DNA of 64,000 bases from Bacteroidota bacterium (GTDB lineage Bacteria; Bacteroidota; Bacteroidia; Flavobacteriales_D; Crocinitomicaceae): assembly GCA_016192075.1 (NCBI GenBank), contig JACPUU010000008.1, positions 1 to 64,000 of the forward strand, given 5' to 3'. The notes beneath the pieces were generated by a model. The model worked only from the letters and a program-made list of their open reading frames with translations, did no database searches and was not told the origin of the DNA. Below are positions 1 through 8,582 of this stretch, piece by piece. Position numbers and translations under genes: made by a program. Within the stretch, counting starts at the first letter, position 1. Each line of letters opens with the position of its first letter.

Positions 1-180
1 ACGATTTTGTTCGGGTACGCTCGGCCACCTTTGATTCTCACTTCAGAAGAACAATTTTGTTCGGGTACGCTCGGCCACCTTTGATTCTCACTTCAGAAGA
101 ACAATTTTGTTCGGGTACGCTCGGCCACCTTTGTTTCTCACTTTGGAAGAAAGATTTTGCTCGGGTACGCCCAGTCACCT
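1..180. repeat. 50-bp tandem repeat, about 3.6 copies
   Basis: Units begin at 1, 51, 101 and 151. The first three are almost identical and the fourth is partial and diverged. Each unit contains TTCGGGTACGCTCGGCCACC followed by a TTTGATTCTCACTTC-type stretch. There are no unique spacers, so this is a direct tandem array and not a CRISPR. It may continue left of the window. Positions 181-306 show no gene. Confidence 0.9.
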
Positions 181-306
181 GAGAAATTATGACCTGTTAC
201 TGAATAGTTGCTACCTGGATGTGCTTTGTTCCCTGCATCGTTTCTTCGTCCAATATTTAAGTACACGGGCTTATCAATTAATTTCTAACTGCCAATAGCT
301 GATTAC

Positions 307-331
307 AAAACCGGCGTCTGGGCGGAGCCGG
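307..331 (-). terminator. Intrinsic terminator of the glycosyltransferase gene
   Basis: Read on the minus strand, a CCGGC/GCCGG stem with an 11-nt loop is followed by TTTTG. It sits just downstream of the stop codon of the GT2 gene. The short stem makes it a moderate candidate. Confidence 0.45.
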
Positions 332-340
332 GGACAAAGG

Positions 341-1051
341 TTACTTCCTAAGTCCGTATTTCAAAATACACCACACGGCTCTGAAACCATCTTTCCAGCC
401 AATTTTTTTTCCCTGTTCATTGGTTCGGGCGTTATAGGTAATCGGAACTTCAGCCCATTTCAACTGCTTGTGTTTAGCCAGTTTGGCAGTGATCTCAGGT
501 TCAAAACCAAAACGCTGTTCAACCAGTTTGAGTGATTTAAATACCGGAGTCGGAACCAGTTTATAACAGGTTTCCATATCGGTAATCCGGATTCCGAAAA
601 TGGTATTTGATAACCAGGTAAGAAACGCATTGGCACGACGGCTCATCCAGGAACCACCCTGAATTTCTTTATTCAAAAACCGGGAACCGTAAACAATGTC
701 TGCCTTTTTATCAAGCACTACCTGCAACAGGTGATTTATTTCACCAGGTTCAAGCTCCAGGTCGGCATCCTGAATAATGGTGTAATCACCTGAAGCTTCT
801 TTAATTCCTGTTTGAATGGCTCCGCCTTTTCCCTTGTTAATGGCATGTTCACACAACTTAAAATGGAGCGCATTTAACCCTGAAACTGCCTTCTTTATTT
901 CTTCAGCAGAGGTATCTTTTGAACAATCATTCACCACAATAATTTCCTTTTCAATACCCTGTATCAGTTGAAGATTGCTGACGACATGCAACACTTCGGC
1001 AATAGTTTCAGCCTCGTTGTAAACGGGAATAATGATGGAGAGTTTTTTCAT
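341..1051 (-). CDS. Family 2 glycosyltransferase (dolichol-phosphate-mannose-synthase-like)
   Basis: The 236-residue protein starts MKKLSIIIPVYNEAETI, the classic GT2 N-terminus. It continues with VVNDCSKDTS and an IIQDADLELEPGE segment containing the DxD-type metal and nucleotide-sugar site, then a YGSRF motif typical of the DPM1/undecaprenyl-phosphate glycosyltransferase branch. No membrane helix follows, so it is probably a peripheral cytoplasmic enzyme that loads a sugar onto a lipid carrier. The in-frame ATG 60 bases upstream adds 20 residues unlike the family, so the MKKL start is preferred. It is divergent from rsgA, with about 43 bp between the start codons. The sugar donor cannot be told from sequence. 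Confidence 0.88.
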   Translation of the reverse strand: MKKLSIIIPVYNEAETIAEVLHVVSNLQLIQGIEKEIIVVNDCSKDTSAEEIKKAVSGLNALHFKLCEHAINKGKGGAIQTGIKEASGDYTIIQDADLELEPGEINHLLQVVLDKKADIVYGSRFLNKEIQGGSWMSRRANAFLTWLSNTIFGIRITDMETCYKLVPTPVFKSLKLVEQRFGFEPEITAKLAKHKQLKWAEVPITYNARTNEQGKKIGWKDGFRAVWCILKYGLRK

Positions 1052-1094
1052 TTCAATCTGCCAAATATACAAGAAATCACAGAATTGCAGGAGA

Positions 1095-2063
1095 ATGCCT
1101 AATTTTGGCAAAATTCATTTTTTGAAACGCGGAACTGTCATAAAATCAACCGGAAGCTGGTACCGGGTACTGGATACAAATCACCAAACCTGGGAATGTC
1201 GCATCAAAGGTAAATTGCGCATGGCCGGCATTGATTCTACCAATCCCGTTTCAGTAGGTGATGAAATTGAGTTTGAAGATGAAGGTGAAAGCAAAGGTGT
1301 AATCAAAATCATTTTACCGCGCAAAAATTACATTATCCGAAAATCAATCAACCTCAGCAAACGTTCACACATTCTGGCTGCCAACATTGACCGTGTATAC
1401 CTGATGGTAACACTGGTAGCACCACAGACACAACCGGGTTTCATTGATCGTTTTTTAGTGACCGCCGAAGCCTATCACATTCCTGTTACCATTTTGTTTA
1501 ATAAGATAGATTTGTATGAACCCGAAGACCTTGAAGTGGTCGAAAATTTTATAGCCATTTATGAAAAGGCAGGTTATGACTGCCGCAAAATTTCAGCAAC
1601 AGATTCTGCCAGCATTGCATTTCTGCGCAATGAAATAAAAGGACACAAAGTAATGTTTGGCGGACATAGCGGTGTTGGCAAATCAACCCTGATCAATACG
1701 CTTGACCCTGCGCTGAGTCTTAAAACCGGCGAAATTTCAATACAACACCTGGCCGGGCAGCATACTACTACGTTTGCTGAAATGTTTGAACTTCAATCAG
1801 GTGGTTTTGTGATTGACACTCCCGGAATTCGCGCATTTGGTTTAATTGATTTTGACAAGTCAGATCTTTCGCATTATTTTCCTGAAATGAGAGCCGTGCT
1901 TGAAAATTGCAAATTCAACAATTGCCAGCATTTGAATGAACCCAACTGCGCCGTTAAAAAAGCGGTTGAAGAAGGTTTGATCCATGAAAGCCGCTATGCA
2001 TCATATGTAAGCATGATGAATTCTGATGAAGAGGAAACTTTCCGTAAAGACATTTACAAATAA
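1095..2063 (+). CDS. rsgA: Ribosome small-subunit-dependent GTPase A
   Basis: RsgA/YjeQ is a late 30S-subunit assembly factor. The 322-residue protein has an N-terminal OB-fold region (TGSWYRVLD, VGDEIEFEDE), then a circularly permuted GTPase domain in the order G4 NKIDL (about residue 136), G1 GHSGVGKST (about 190) and G3 DTPG (about 241). A C-terminal zinc knuckle follows with C-x4-C-x-H-x5-C spacing (CKFNNCQHLNEPNC). The start is uncertain: ATG at 1095 fits family length, while an upstream ATG at 1032 would run into the divergent glycosyltransferase gene. Its stop TAA shares one base with the ATG of dtd, which indicates co-transcription. Confidence 0.96.
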   Translation: MPNFGKIHFLKRGTVIKSTGSWYRVLDTNHQTWECRIKGKLRMAGIDSTNPVSVGDEIEFEDEGESKGVIKIILPRKNYIIRKSINLSKRSHILAANIDRVYLMVTLVAPQTQPGFIDRFLVTAEAYHIPVTILFNKIDLYEPEDLEVVENFIAIYEKAGYDCRKISATDSASIAFLRNEIKGHKVMFGGHSGVGKSTLINTLDPALSLKTGEISIQHLAGQHTTTFAEMFELQSGGFVIDTPGIRAFGLIDFDKSDLSHYFPEMRAVLENCKFNNCQHLNEPNCAVKKAVEEGLIHESRYASYVSMMNSDEEETFRKDIYK

Positions 2064-2515
2064 TGAAAACAGTTATTCAACGAGTTTCAGAAGCGTCTGT
2101 TACCATTGAAGAAAAAATTCAGGGTGCTATTGCGCAGGGACTTTTGGTACTGGTCGGAATTGAAGATTCAGACACCGATGAAGACATACAGTGGCTGGCA
2201 TCCAAACTGGTAAATCTCCGCATTTTTTCAGATACTGACGGGTTGATGAATTTGTCTGTTAAAGAAACCGGCGGAGACATTTTACTGATCAGCCAGTTTA
2301 CCCTGCACGCCAAAACTAAAAAAGGAAACCGCCCGTCTTTCATTCAGGCCGCACGGCCCGAATTTGCAATTCCGCTTTATGAAAAATTCAAATCAGCACT
2401 GGAATATGAACTTGGCAAAAGCATTCAAACCGGTAAATTTGGTGCAAACATGGCCGTATGTTTAATTAATGACGGCCCCGTTACCCTGGTGATTGATACC
2501 AAAAACAAAGCGTAA
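2063..2515 (+). CDS. dtd: D-aminoacyl-tRNA deacylase
   Basis: DTD hydrolyses D-aminoacyl-tRNAs (and Gly-tRNA-Ala) to protect translation. The 150-residue protein is full length. It carries both family signatures that form the cross-subunit active site of the homodimer: SQFTL at residues 77-81 and NDGPVT at 136-141 (the Gly-cisPro type motif). The start codon overlaps the rsgA stop by one base, so the two form a translation-quality pair. Confidence 0.97.
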   Translation: MKTVIQRVSEASVTIEEKIQGAIAQGLLVLVGIEDSDTDEDIQWLASKLVNLRIFSDTDGLMNLSVKETGGDILLISQFTLHAKTKKGNRPSFIQAARPEFAIPLYEKFKSALEYELGKSIQTGKFGANMAVCLINDGPVTLVIDTKNKA

Positions 2516-2561
2516 CAAGTCCTTTCAAATTGTTAGATTTGCCCTTATCTAATTCAGGTAC

Positions 2562-4064
2562 ATGCTTTTTGACTCGGTTCAATTTTTACTTTTTTTGCCC
2601 GCTGTCATTGCTTTGTATTTTATACTCCCCCACCGGCTGCGCTGGATTTTTTTACTGGTTTCATCCTACTATTTCTACGGTTGCTGGAAAGCTGAATTTT
2701 TAGTACTGCTGCTTTATTCAACGTTTAACGCCTACTTCATTTCACTGCGGATAGAACAGGCCGCTTCTTTGTTCACACGCCGGGCATGGCTGATTACGGG
2801 ACTGGTTTCCAATTTCAGTGTTTTGTTTTTTTTCAAATACTTCAACTTTTTTATTGGCAGCCGTGATTATTTTAAAACTTTTGCCGGACAGCATCCAAAA
2901 GTTGAGTGGGTTACCCAGGTGCTGGAATATGGCATTCCGGTTGGCATTTCATTCTTCACCTTTCAGGCGGTTGGCTATACGCTTGATATTTATTTCCGCC
3001 AGGCAAAAGCTGAAAAAAACTTTTTCAAATTTGCTTTGTTTGTCAGCTATTTTCCGCAACTGGTAGCCGGCCCCATTGAGCGTTTTACCCATTTGCACCA
3101 ACAACTTTTTGCCAAACACAAACTGGTTTACGAAAATCTGTCAAACGGATTCCGGCTGATTTTATATGGCCTCTTTATTAAAATGGTTATTGCAGATAAC
3201 CTGGCACCGCTGGCTGATCCGGTTTTTACTAATCCGCTGGCTTACTCACAAACCGACACTATTCTGGCGCTGCTTTTTTTCAGTCTGCAGATTTATGCTG
3301 ATTTTCACGGATACTCATTAATTGCAATCGGCGTTGCGGGAATCATGGGCATAAAACTCATGGATAATTTCAAAACCCCTTACCTGGCTGTCTCTGTGAA
3401 AGAGTTCTGGGCACGCTGGCACATTTCCCTGTCTACCTGGTTTCGTGATTACCTCTACGTTCCGCTTGGCGGCAACAAAGTATCTTATTTCCGGTGGATG
3501 GTAAATATCATGATCATATTTCTGGTCAGCGGTATCTGGCATGGTGCCAATTATACGTTTATTGTCTGGGGTGCACTGCACGGATTTATGTACCTGGCAG
3601 AACAGGTATTTGTACGCGCCGGATGGCTTCAAACCAAAAACCGCTTTTTCACCGGCATCGGATTTGTCAAAACCTTCCTGGTCATTAACATTGCCTGGCT
3701 GTTTTTCAGGTCCGATACGCTGGCTAAAGCTTACCTGTCACTGGCAAAAATTTTTGGGTCTGAACCAACGGCTGATTTATATTACCGCATTCAGCATTTT
3801 GAACACGGCAAAGCCAACCAGGCCGTTGACGACGCATTTCTGAACGGCAAACTGGTACCAGCCGAACTCACACTGCACAATTCGCTTTTTATAGGTTTAG
3901 CCATTTTGATTGTGACTGAATTGTGGATTCAGAAATCACGTTTTGACCAACGGATCAGCACCTGGAATTTTGGGTTCAGGTGGTTGGTTTATGCCGTATT
4001 GATTTATTGCGTAATGGCCTTATCAGGGCCTGATTTTTATCAATTCATTTACTTTCAGTTTTAG
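2562..4064 (+). CDS. MBOAT-family O-acyltransferase (AlgI/DltB-like)
   Basis: This 500-residue polytopic membrane protein (about 10-12 hydrophobic segments) has the MBOAT core with YFPQLVAGPI, FWARWHISLSTWFRDYLYVP and the catalytic-histidine segment SGIWHGANYTFIVWGALHG. Relatives transfer acyl groups, often acetyl, across the inner membrane to exported polysaccharides or teichoic acids. The next gene starts 4 bp later and encodes a single-TM protein with SGNH-like motifs, the usual periplasmic partner that completes transfer (compare AlgI with AlgJ/AlgX). The polymer acylated is not known. The neighbouring GT9 gene points to a surface glycan. Confidence 0.93.
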   Translation: MLFDSVQFLLFLPAVIALYFILPHRLRWIFLLVSSYYFYGCWKAEFLVLLLYSTFNAYFISLRIEQAASLFTRRAWLITGLVSNFSVLFFFKYFNFFIGSRDYFKTFAGQHPKVEWVTQVLEYGIPVGISFFTFQAVGYTLDIYFRQAKAEKNFFKFALFVSYFPQLVAGPIERFTHLHQQLFAKHKLVYENLSNGFRLILYGLFIKMVIADNLAPLADPVFTNPLAYSQTDTILALLFFSLQIYADFHGYSLIAIGVAGIMGIKLMDNFKTPYLAVSVKEFWARWHISLSTWFRDYLYVPLGGNKVSYFRWMVNIMIIFLVSGIWHGANYTFIVWGALHGFMYLAEQVFVRAGWLQTKNRFFTGIGFVKTFLVINIAWLFFRSDTLAKAYLSLAKIFGSEPTADLYYRIQHFEHGKANQAVDDAFLNGKLVPAELTLHNSLFIGLAILIVTELWIQKSRFDQRISTWNFGFRWLVYAVLIYCVMALSGPDFYQFIYFQF

Positions 4065-4067
4065 TGT

Positions 4068-5057
4068 ATGGAAATGATTAAAAAAATAGCCCTTCGCATT
4101 TTGCTGCTCATAGCCATTGTTGCTGTTTCAAATGTCATTTACAGGCACACAACCTATCACGCCGATTTGCGGGCAGAGAGCAATGTACTTTTGAAATTTG
4201 AACGGGCGGTTGAAACGGCTGATGCCCTGTATTTTTCTGCATCACCCAACGCGGCTGTGTTTAAAGACGATACCGATAAACGCACCATTGCACAAATGAT
4301 GGATGACCTTTTGCCTGATCTGAAACTGGAAGCGGTGGATACAGGTGGTATACATGCCGGCGTCTTCAAAAAACTCATTGCACTGATTCCGGAAGATTCA
4401 GATGTCAGGTATGTGGTGGTCAATATGAATTACCGCAGTTTTGGAATAGGCTGGATTGAATCAGTCCTGGAAAATCCGATTCAGAAACAACTGGTTTTTT
4501 ATAACAACCGGCCGCCAATCATCAACCGTTTTTTACAGGGATTAAATTTTTATGACACCCGCAGTGCCAAAGAGCGGGAAGAACTGATTCAATGGCACTG
4601 GAAAAACGATTCACTGCCCTTTGCCGCACCGCGCAACAATGTAACCGACTGGTGTGCCCTCGAAAAATGGGGTGACTGGACCAATCCAAAAAGGCAACTG
4701 GCTGATTCTTACATCAAAAACTTTGCTTTTCCGATTACGGAAGAGAACCCCCGCCTGAAAGATTTTGATGAAATTGTGAGTATCTGCCATCAAAAGGGCC
4801 TAAAATTAATTTTTGTGATTTTGCCAGAGAATCTGCAAGAGGCAGAAAAGCTGGTTGGACCCGAACTTACCAGCCTGATGATTTCAAACAAAAACAAACT
4901 GGTAAATCGATATAAAACAAACGAAGTGACGGTAATTGACTGCTTTGGTGCGGTACCCGATTCCTGTTTTACAGAAAGGATTTTTCCATCTGAACATTAT
5001 ACCCAAACCGGACGAATGACAGTAGCCCGGGCCGTTACTGATTGCATAAATAGGTAG
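4068..5057 (+). CDS. Membrane-anchored SGNH-like partner of the MBOAT acyltransferase
   Basis: The 329-residue protein has one N-terminal membrane helix (about residues 5-22) and a periplasmic domain. FSASPNAAVF near residue 57 occupies the place of SGNH block I, and SEHYTQTGR near the C-terminus resembles the block V histidine region. The canonical GDS is not present, so catalytic assignment is tentative. Position 4 bp after the MBOAT gene, plus this architecture, suggests a periplasmic acyl acceptor or transferase working with it. It could also be an inactive structural subunit. Confidence 0.6.
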   Translation: MEMIKKIALRILLLIAIVAVSNVIYRHTTYHADLRAESNVLLKFERAVETADALYFSASPNAAVFKDDTDKRTIAQMMDDLLPDLKLEAVDTGGIHAGVFKKLIALIPEDSDVRYVVVNMNYRSFGIGWIESVLENPIQKQLVFYNNRPPIINRFLQGLNFYDTRSAKEREELIQWHWKNDSLPFAAPRNNVTDWCALEKWGDWTNPKRQLADSYIKNFAFPITEENPRLKDFDEIVSICHQKGLKLIFVILPENLQEAEKLVGPELTSLMISNKNKLVNRYKTNEVTVIDCFGAVPDSCFTERIFPSEHYTQTGRMTVARAVTDCINR

Positions 5058-5076
5058 ATGTTATTAACTTTGGTAC

Positions 5077-6048
5077 GTGCCCAAGTACCTTGTTATACGC
5101 TTTAGTTCTATTGGAGACATTGTTTTAACAACTCCGGTTTTGCGTTGTCTGAAAAAACAGAAACCGGATTCGGTGATTCATTATGTCACCAAAAAAAAGT
5201 TCAAATCCATACTGGAGAATAATCCAAACGTTGACAAAGTTTTTACCATTGAAAAAGACATTGATGAAGTTGTTGACGAACTTCGCCATGAGGCGTATGA
5301 TTTTATTATAGACCTGCATCACAATTTGCGATCAACCTTATTAAAGCAAAAACTGAAAAAACCTTCCGGCACTTTTCCAAAGCTGAACATCAAAAAATTT
5401 TTACTGACACAATTTAAAATTGACCGGCTGCCGGATTTGCATATCGTAGACCGGTATTTTAATGCAGTCAAATCACTGGGTGTACAGCCTGATCTGTTGG
5501 TTTGTGACTATTACATTCCTGCAGCAGATGAAGTATGCCTGGCTGATTTTAAGATCCCTGAAAAGTTCATTGCATTTGCCATTGGTGCGCAACTGAGCAC
5601 AAAAAAAATGCCCAATGATAAATTGATTTCCATTATTCAGAAAGTGAACCTGCCGGTAGTTTTGCTGGGGGGTGAAACAGACCGCAACAATGCCACTGCA
5701 ATTGTAAATGCCTGCCCGGGAATTATTGATCTTTGCGGAAAACTGAATTTAAATCAATCTGCATCTGTTGTAAAACAATGTCAAAAACTGGTTACACATG
5801 ACACCGGAATGATGCACATTGCCAGTTGCTTCAAAAAACAAATTATATCTGTTTGGGGCAACACCGTACCGTCGTTTGGTATGTTTCCATACATCCCCAT
5901 GAATCCATCATTGTACAGCATTCATGAAGTGAAGAGCCTCAAATGCAGACCCTGTTCTAAAATCGGATATGCCGAATGCCCGAAGAAACATTTTAACTGC
6001 ATGAACCTGCAAAATGCAGAGGCTATTGTGAAAGATGTGAATTCGTAA
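5077..6048 (+). CDS. Family 9 glycosyltransferase (heptosyltransferase-like)
   Basis: The 323-residue protein begins IRFSSIGDIVLTTPVLRCLK, the typical start of ADP-heptose:LPS heptosyltransferases. It has a C-terminal nucleotide-sugar region with THDTGMMHIASCF and ISVWGNTVP. A GTG codon at 5077 is the start; the family N-terminus leaves no room for another. It follows the acyltransferase pair by 19 bp, so the three genes probably act together on LPS core or another surface glycan. Four cysteines near the C-terminus (CRPCSKIGYAECPKKHFNC) are common in this family. Confidence 0.92.
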   Translation: MPKYLVIRFSSIGDIVLTTPVLRCLKKQKPDSVIHYVTKKKFKSILENNPNVDKVFTIEKDIDEVVDELRHEAYDFIIDLHHNLRSTLLKQKLKKPSGTFPKLNIKKFLLTQFKIDRLPDLHIVDRYFNAVKSLGVQPDLLVCDYYIPAADEVCLADFKIPEKFIAFAIGAQLSTKKMPNDKLISIIQKVNLPVVLLGGETDRNNATAIVNACPGIIDLCGKLNLNQSASVVKQCQKLVTHDTGMMHIASCFKKQIISVWGNTVPSFGMFPYIPMNPSLYSIHEVKSLKCRPCSKIGYAECPKKHFNCMNLQNAEAIVKDVNS

Positions 6049-6052
6049 CGGT

Positions 6053-6565
6053 TCAACGTTCAAATAACGACTTTAACTCGGTAGCCTCAGACGGTTTCAT
6101 TTTACCGGCAAGAATCAGGCTTAGCTGACGGCGGCGCAGCGCAGCATCATACCGTCTTTTTTCCTCATCTGTTTCAGGAATAATTTCAGGCACATTGACT
6201 GTATCACCCTGCTTGTTTACTGCCACAAACGTATAAATGGCCTGGTTACTCATTCGCCGGATGCCGGTAATGCGATCTTCAATTGAAACGTCAATAATGA
6301 CTTCCATTGACGACCGGAAAGCGCGGGATACTTTCGCCTCAAGCGTAACAATATCACCCAGGTCAATGGGCACATTAAACGATACATTGTTTACTGAAGC
6401 AGTAACAGCCACTTCTTTGCAGTGACGGTGAGCAGATACTGCGGCAATTTCATCCATCCAGGCAAGCAGGGCGCCTCCGAATAATTTACCCAATGTATTG
6501 GTTTCATGCGGCAGAACTACTTTGGTGGTAACTGCAATGGATTCACGTGGTGATTTTGCGTTCAT
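6053..6565 (-). CDS. Acyl-CoA thioesterase, hotdog fold (YciA/BACH-like)
   Basis: The 170-residue protein contains the hotdog acyl-CoA hydrolase signature: HETNTLGKLFGGALLAWMDE places the conserved Asn/Gly and catalytic Asp, followed by VNNVSFNVPIDLGDIVTLEAKV. It likely hydrolyses medium- or long-chain acyl-CoA in the cytoplasm. The start MNAKSPRES is chosen because upstream in-frame codons extend into the region before moaE. It converges with the GT9 gene (5 bp between stops) and is divergent from moaE. Confidence 0.92.
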   Translation of the reverse strand: MNAKSPRESIAVTTKVVLPHETNTLGKLFGGALLAWMDEIAAVSAHRHCKEVAVTASVNNVSFNVPIDLGDIVTLEAKVSRAFRSSMEVIIDVSIEDRITGIRRMSNQAIYTFVAVNKQGDTVNVPEIIPETDEEKRRYDAALRRRQLSLILAGKMKPSEATELKSLFER

Positions 6566-6636
6566 ACAAAATTGATCAGATGAAGGCAAAGGTACGCGTA
6601 TTATTGCATACATTTGAAGTAACCGAATTTAATCCA

Positions 6637-7065
6637 ATGAAAAAATCCATTTTTCAAGGCCCCGTTACCCCACAGAAAATTGCAGATTCGATTGCACACC
6701 ACCAGGTAAAAACCAACATTGGTGCGCATGACATTTTCCTGGGCCAGGTGCGTGCTGATGAAAAGGATAGCAAAAAAGTAGCTGCAATTGAATATTCGTG
6801 TTATGAAGAAATGGCAGAAAAAGTTTTTCATGAAATACGCGAAGCAGCCTTTGAAAAATTTGACTTAACCTGCCTGCATATTTATCACAGCATAGGTTTG
6901 GTTAAGGCCGGTGAAATATGCCTGTTTGTTTTTACCTCATCACGGCACCGTAAAATGGCTATGGATGCCTGCCGGTTTATTGTGGAAGAAATCAAATTGA
7001 AAGTACCCGTTTTTGGAAAAGAAATTTTTGAAGACAATACACATCAGTGGAAAATAAATAACTAA
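6637..7065 (+). CDS. moaE: Molybdopterin synthase catalytic subunit
   Basis: MoaE, with MoaD, inserts sulfur into precursor Z to make molybdopterin. The 142-residue protein has GAHDIFLGQVRAD, YSCYEEMAEK, the IYHSIGLVKAGEICLFVFTSSRHR core and a C-terminal KLKVPVFGKE segment holding the catalytic lysines. ATG at 6637 gives family length; upstream ATGs at 6547 and 6580 would add 20-30 unrelated residues. moaCB follows after a 162-bp gap that contains a palindromic repeat. Confidence 0.95.
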   Translation: MKKSIFQGPVTPQKIADSIAHHQVKTNIGAHDIFLGQVRADEKDSKKVAAIEYSCYEEMAEKVFHEIREAAFEKFDLTCLHIYHSIGLVKAGEICLFVFTSSRHRKMAMDACRFIVEEIKLKVPVFGKEIFEDNTHQWKINN

Positions 7066-7079
7066 AGAAAAACACTCCC

Positions 7080-7200
7080 GTAACAGTCATTCCGTGCATC
7101 GGGAGAAATCTGCCAAACATAACGTACGATGCAAAATTCATCGAACGTAAACATTTAACCGATTTCTCACTCCATTTCATTCTGCTCGAAATGACTGTTA
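7080..7200. repeat. REP-like long inverted repeat
   Basis: AACAGTCATT (7081-7090) is mirrored by AATGACTGTT (7190-7199). Inside, GGGAGAAATC is mirrored by GATTTCTCACTCC. The TTCTGCTCGAAATGAC edge resembles a second element at 21968-22076. It fills the gap between moaE and moaCB. Confidence 0.75.
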
Positions 7201-7227
7201 AAAAGAGGGTTCTCAATACCTAAAACT

Positions 7228-8145
7228 ATGGTTGATATTACATCCAAAACATTTACACTACGCAAAGCAATTGCAACAGCCATTGTCACTGTTTCAAAAC
7301 AGGAAACCATTGATGCCGTTCAAAACAAAACAGTGCCCAAGGGAGATGTTTTTGAAATGGCCAAAGCCGCCGGACTTTTAGGTGTAAAAAAAACACCGGA
7401 TCTGTTGCCCGATTGTCATCCGTTACCCATTGAATTTACAGCGGTACGGTATGCCATTGAAAAACTGCAGATCCATATTGAAGTAGAAGTACACACCATT
7501 TATAAAACGGGAGTTGAAGTAGAAGCCATGCACGGCGCAAGTGTGGTGGCATTAACCATGTATGACATGCTCAAACCCATTGACAAGGGTATTGAAATTT
7601 CATCCATTAAACTGCTTGAAAAAAAGGGTGGAAAATCTGATTTTGCGAATAAATTTCTGAACCGGAAAGATTTAAAAGCTGCTGTAATCGTTTGCTCAGA
7701 TACAATTTCTGCCGGGCAAAAAGAGGACTATGCCGGAAAAGCCATTATCGAAAAATTAAAAACAGCCGGGGTTGAAATCAGCGTCTATGAAATCATACCG
7801 GATGAAAAAGAAATCATTCAGAAAAAACTGCACGACGCATACACTCAAAAATTCAACCTGCTTATTTATACCGGTGGCACCGGTTTGTCTGCCAGAGACG
7901 TGACACCTGAATCCATCATTCCGTTACTAGACCGGCGTGTGCCCGGAATTGAAGAAGCCATTCGCAGCTACGGTCAGAACAGAACACCTTATTCCATGTT
8001 ATCACGCAGTGTAGCCGGTGTCAAAGGTGACATGCTGGTACTTGCCCTGCCTGGTTCAACCAACGGTGCCAAAGAAAGTATGGATGCTGTTTTTCCACAG
8101 GTACTGCACATCTTTGGTATCCTGAAAGGAAACCGGCACGAATAA
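7228..8145 (+). CDS. moaCB: Bifunctional molybdenum cofactor protein, MoaC-MoaB fusion
   Basis: The 305-residue protein joins two enzymes. Residues 1-150 are MoaC (PDLLPDCHPLPI, VEAMHGASVVALTMYDMLK), which makes cyclic pyranopterin phosphate. Residues 155-300 are MoaB/MogA (AVIVCSDTISAG, IYTGGTGLSARDVTPESI, LALPGSTNGAKESMD), which adenylylates molybdopterin. This fusion is well known in Bacteroidota. With moaE it shows the strain makes Mo cofactor; no molybdoenzyme is seen in this window. Confidence 0.95.
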   Translation: MVDITSKTFTLRKAIATAIVTVSKQETIDAVQNKTVPKGDVFEMAKAAGLLGVKKTPDLLPDCHPLPIEFTAVRYAIEKLQIHIEVEVHTIYKTGVEVEAMHGASVVALTMYDMLKPIDKGIEISSIKLLEKKGGKSDFANKFLNRKDLKAAVIVCSDTISAGQKEDYAGKAIIEKLKTAGVEISVYEIIPDEKEIIQKKLHDAYTQKFNLLIYTGGTGLSARDVTPESIIPLLDRRVPGIEEAIRSYGQNRTPYSMLSRSVAGVKGDMLVLALPGSTNGAKESMDAVFPQVLHIFGILKGNRHE

Positions 8146-8161
8146 AAAGTAACCGGTTTTT
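8130..8161 (+). terminator. Intrinsic terminator of moaCB
   Basis: AAACCGG (8130-8136) and CCGGTTT (8153-8159) form a 7-bp stem spanning the stop codon, ending in TTTTT. Confidence 0.5.
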
Positions 8162-8169
8162 GAGTGAAA

Positions 8170-8511
8170 TCAGTTGGTCATAAAAAACAATGACATTGCC
8201 AATCCGGCAACGGCAAAAGCCACTGCAATGGCTACCAATACCATCATACGGGCCTTTGCCTGATCAGCTTCAGGTCTGCCGGAATCAGGATTATTTTGCT
8301 GCTTTTTCATGCTTCCACCTGAATCAGAATAGCTGTTTGAACCTTCACTCATCTGAAGTAAAAAACGCAGATCACGGTTTTGTGAAACCAGTTGCCAGGG
8401 GCCTCCCTCTTCTTTAACCTGTGTATCTGCATTGATGCGCTGGTATTTCAAATCATCCAGCATGTATGGACCGCTTTCACGTGTTCCGTTTTTTAAAAAA
8501 TAATTTTTCAT
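8170..8511 (-). CDS. GYF_2-domain (DUF4339-like) protein with C-terminal membrane anchor
   Basis: The 113-residue protein starts MKNYFLKNGTRESGPYMLDDLK, the pattern of the bacterial GYF_2 domain (xGxxxGPxxxxEL). A low-complexity Ser/Gln-rich linker follows and then one C-terminal TM helix (VLVAIAVAFAVAGLAMSLFF). GYF_2 domains are thought to bind short peptides and often sit beside membrane proteins. The partner is unknown. It converges with moaCB. Confidence 0.7.
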   Translation of the reverse strand: MKNYFLKNGTRESGPYMLDDLKYQRINADTQVKEEGGPWQLVSQNRDLRFLLQMSEGSNSYSDSGGSMKKQQNNPDSGRPEADQAKARMMVLVAIAVAFAVAGLAMSLFFMTN

Positions 8512-8530
8512 ACTACTTTTTTTAGCGGTG

Positions 8531-8558
8531 AAAAAAAATAGCCGATAAAAACCGGCTA
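8531..8558 (-). terminator. Intrinsic terminator of the S8 protease gene
   Basis: On the minus strand TAGCCG pairs with CGGCTA across an 8-nt loop and is followed by eight T. It lies 24 bp past the protease stop codon. Confidence 0.8.
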
Positions 8559-8582
8559 CTTCTTTTTGTTTTTTTGTTTCAG

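Noticed and set aside
1-180. CRISPR array
   Set aside because: The 50-bp units are directly adjacent with no variable spacers.
1032-1094. Longer N-terminus of RsgA from ATG 1032
   Set aside because: It would overlap the start region of the divergent glycosyltransferase, and the extra residues do not look like the family.
3318-3632. Antisense ORF inside the MBOAT gene
   Set aside because: It is a shadow frame of a well-supported membrane protein, as are many 60-110-codon frames in this window.
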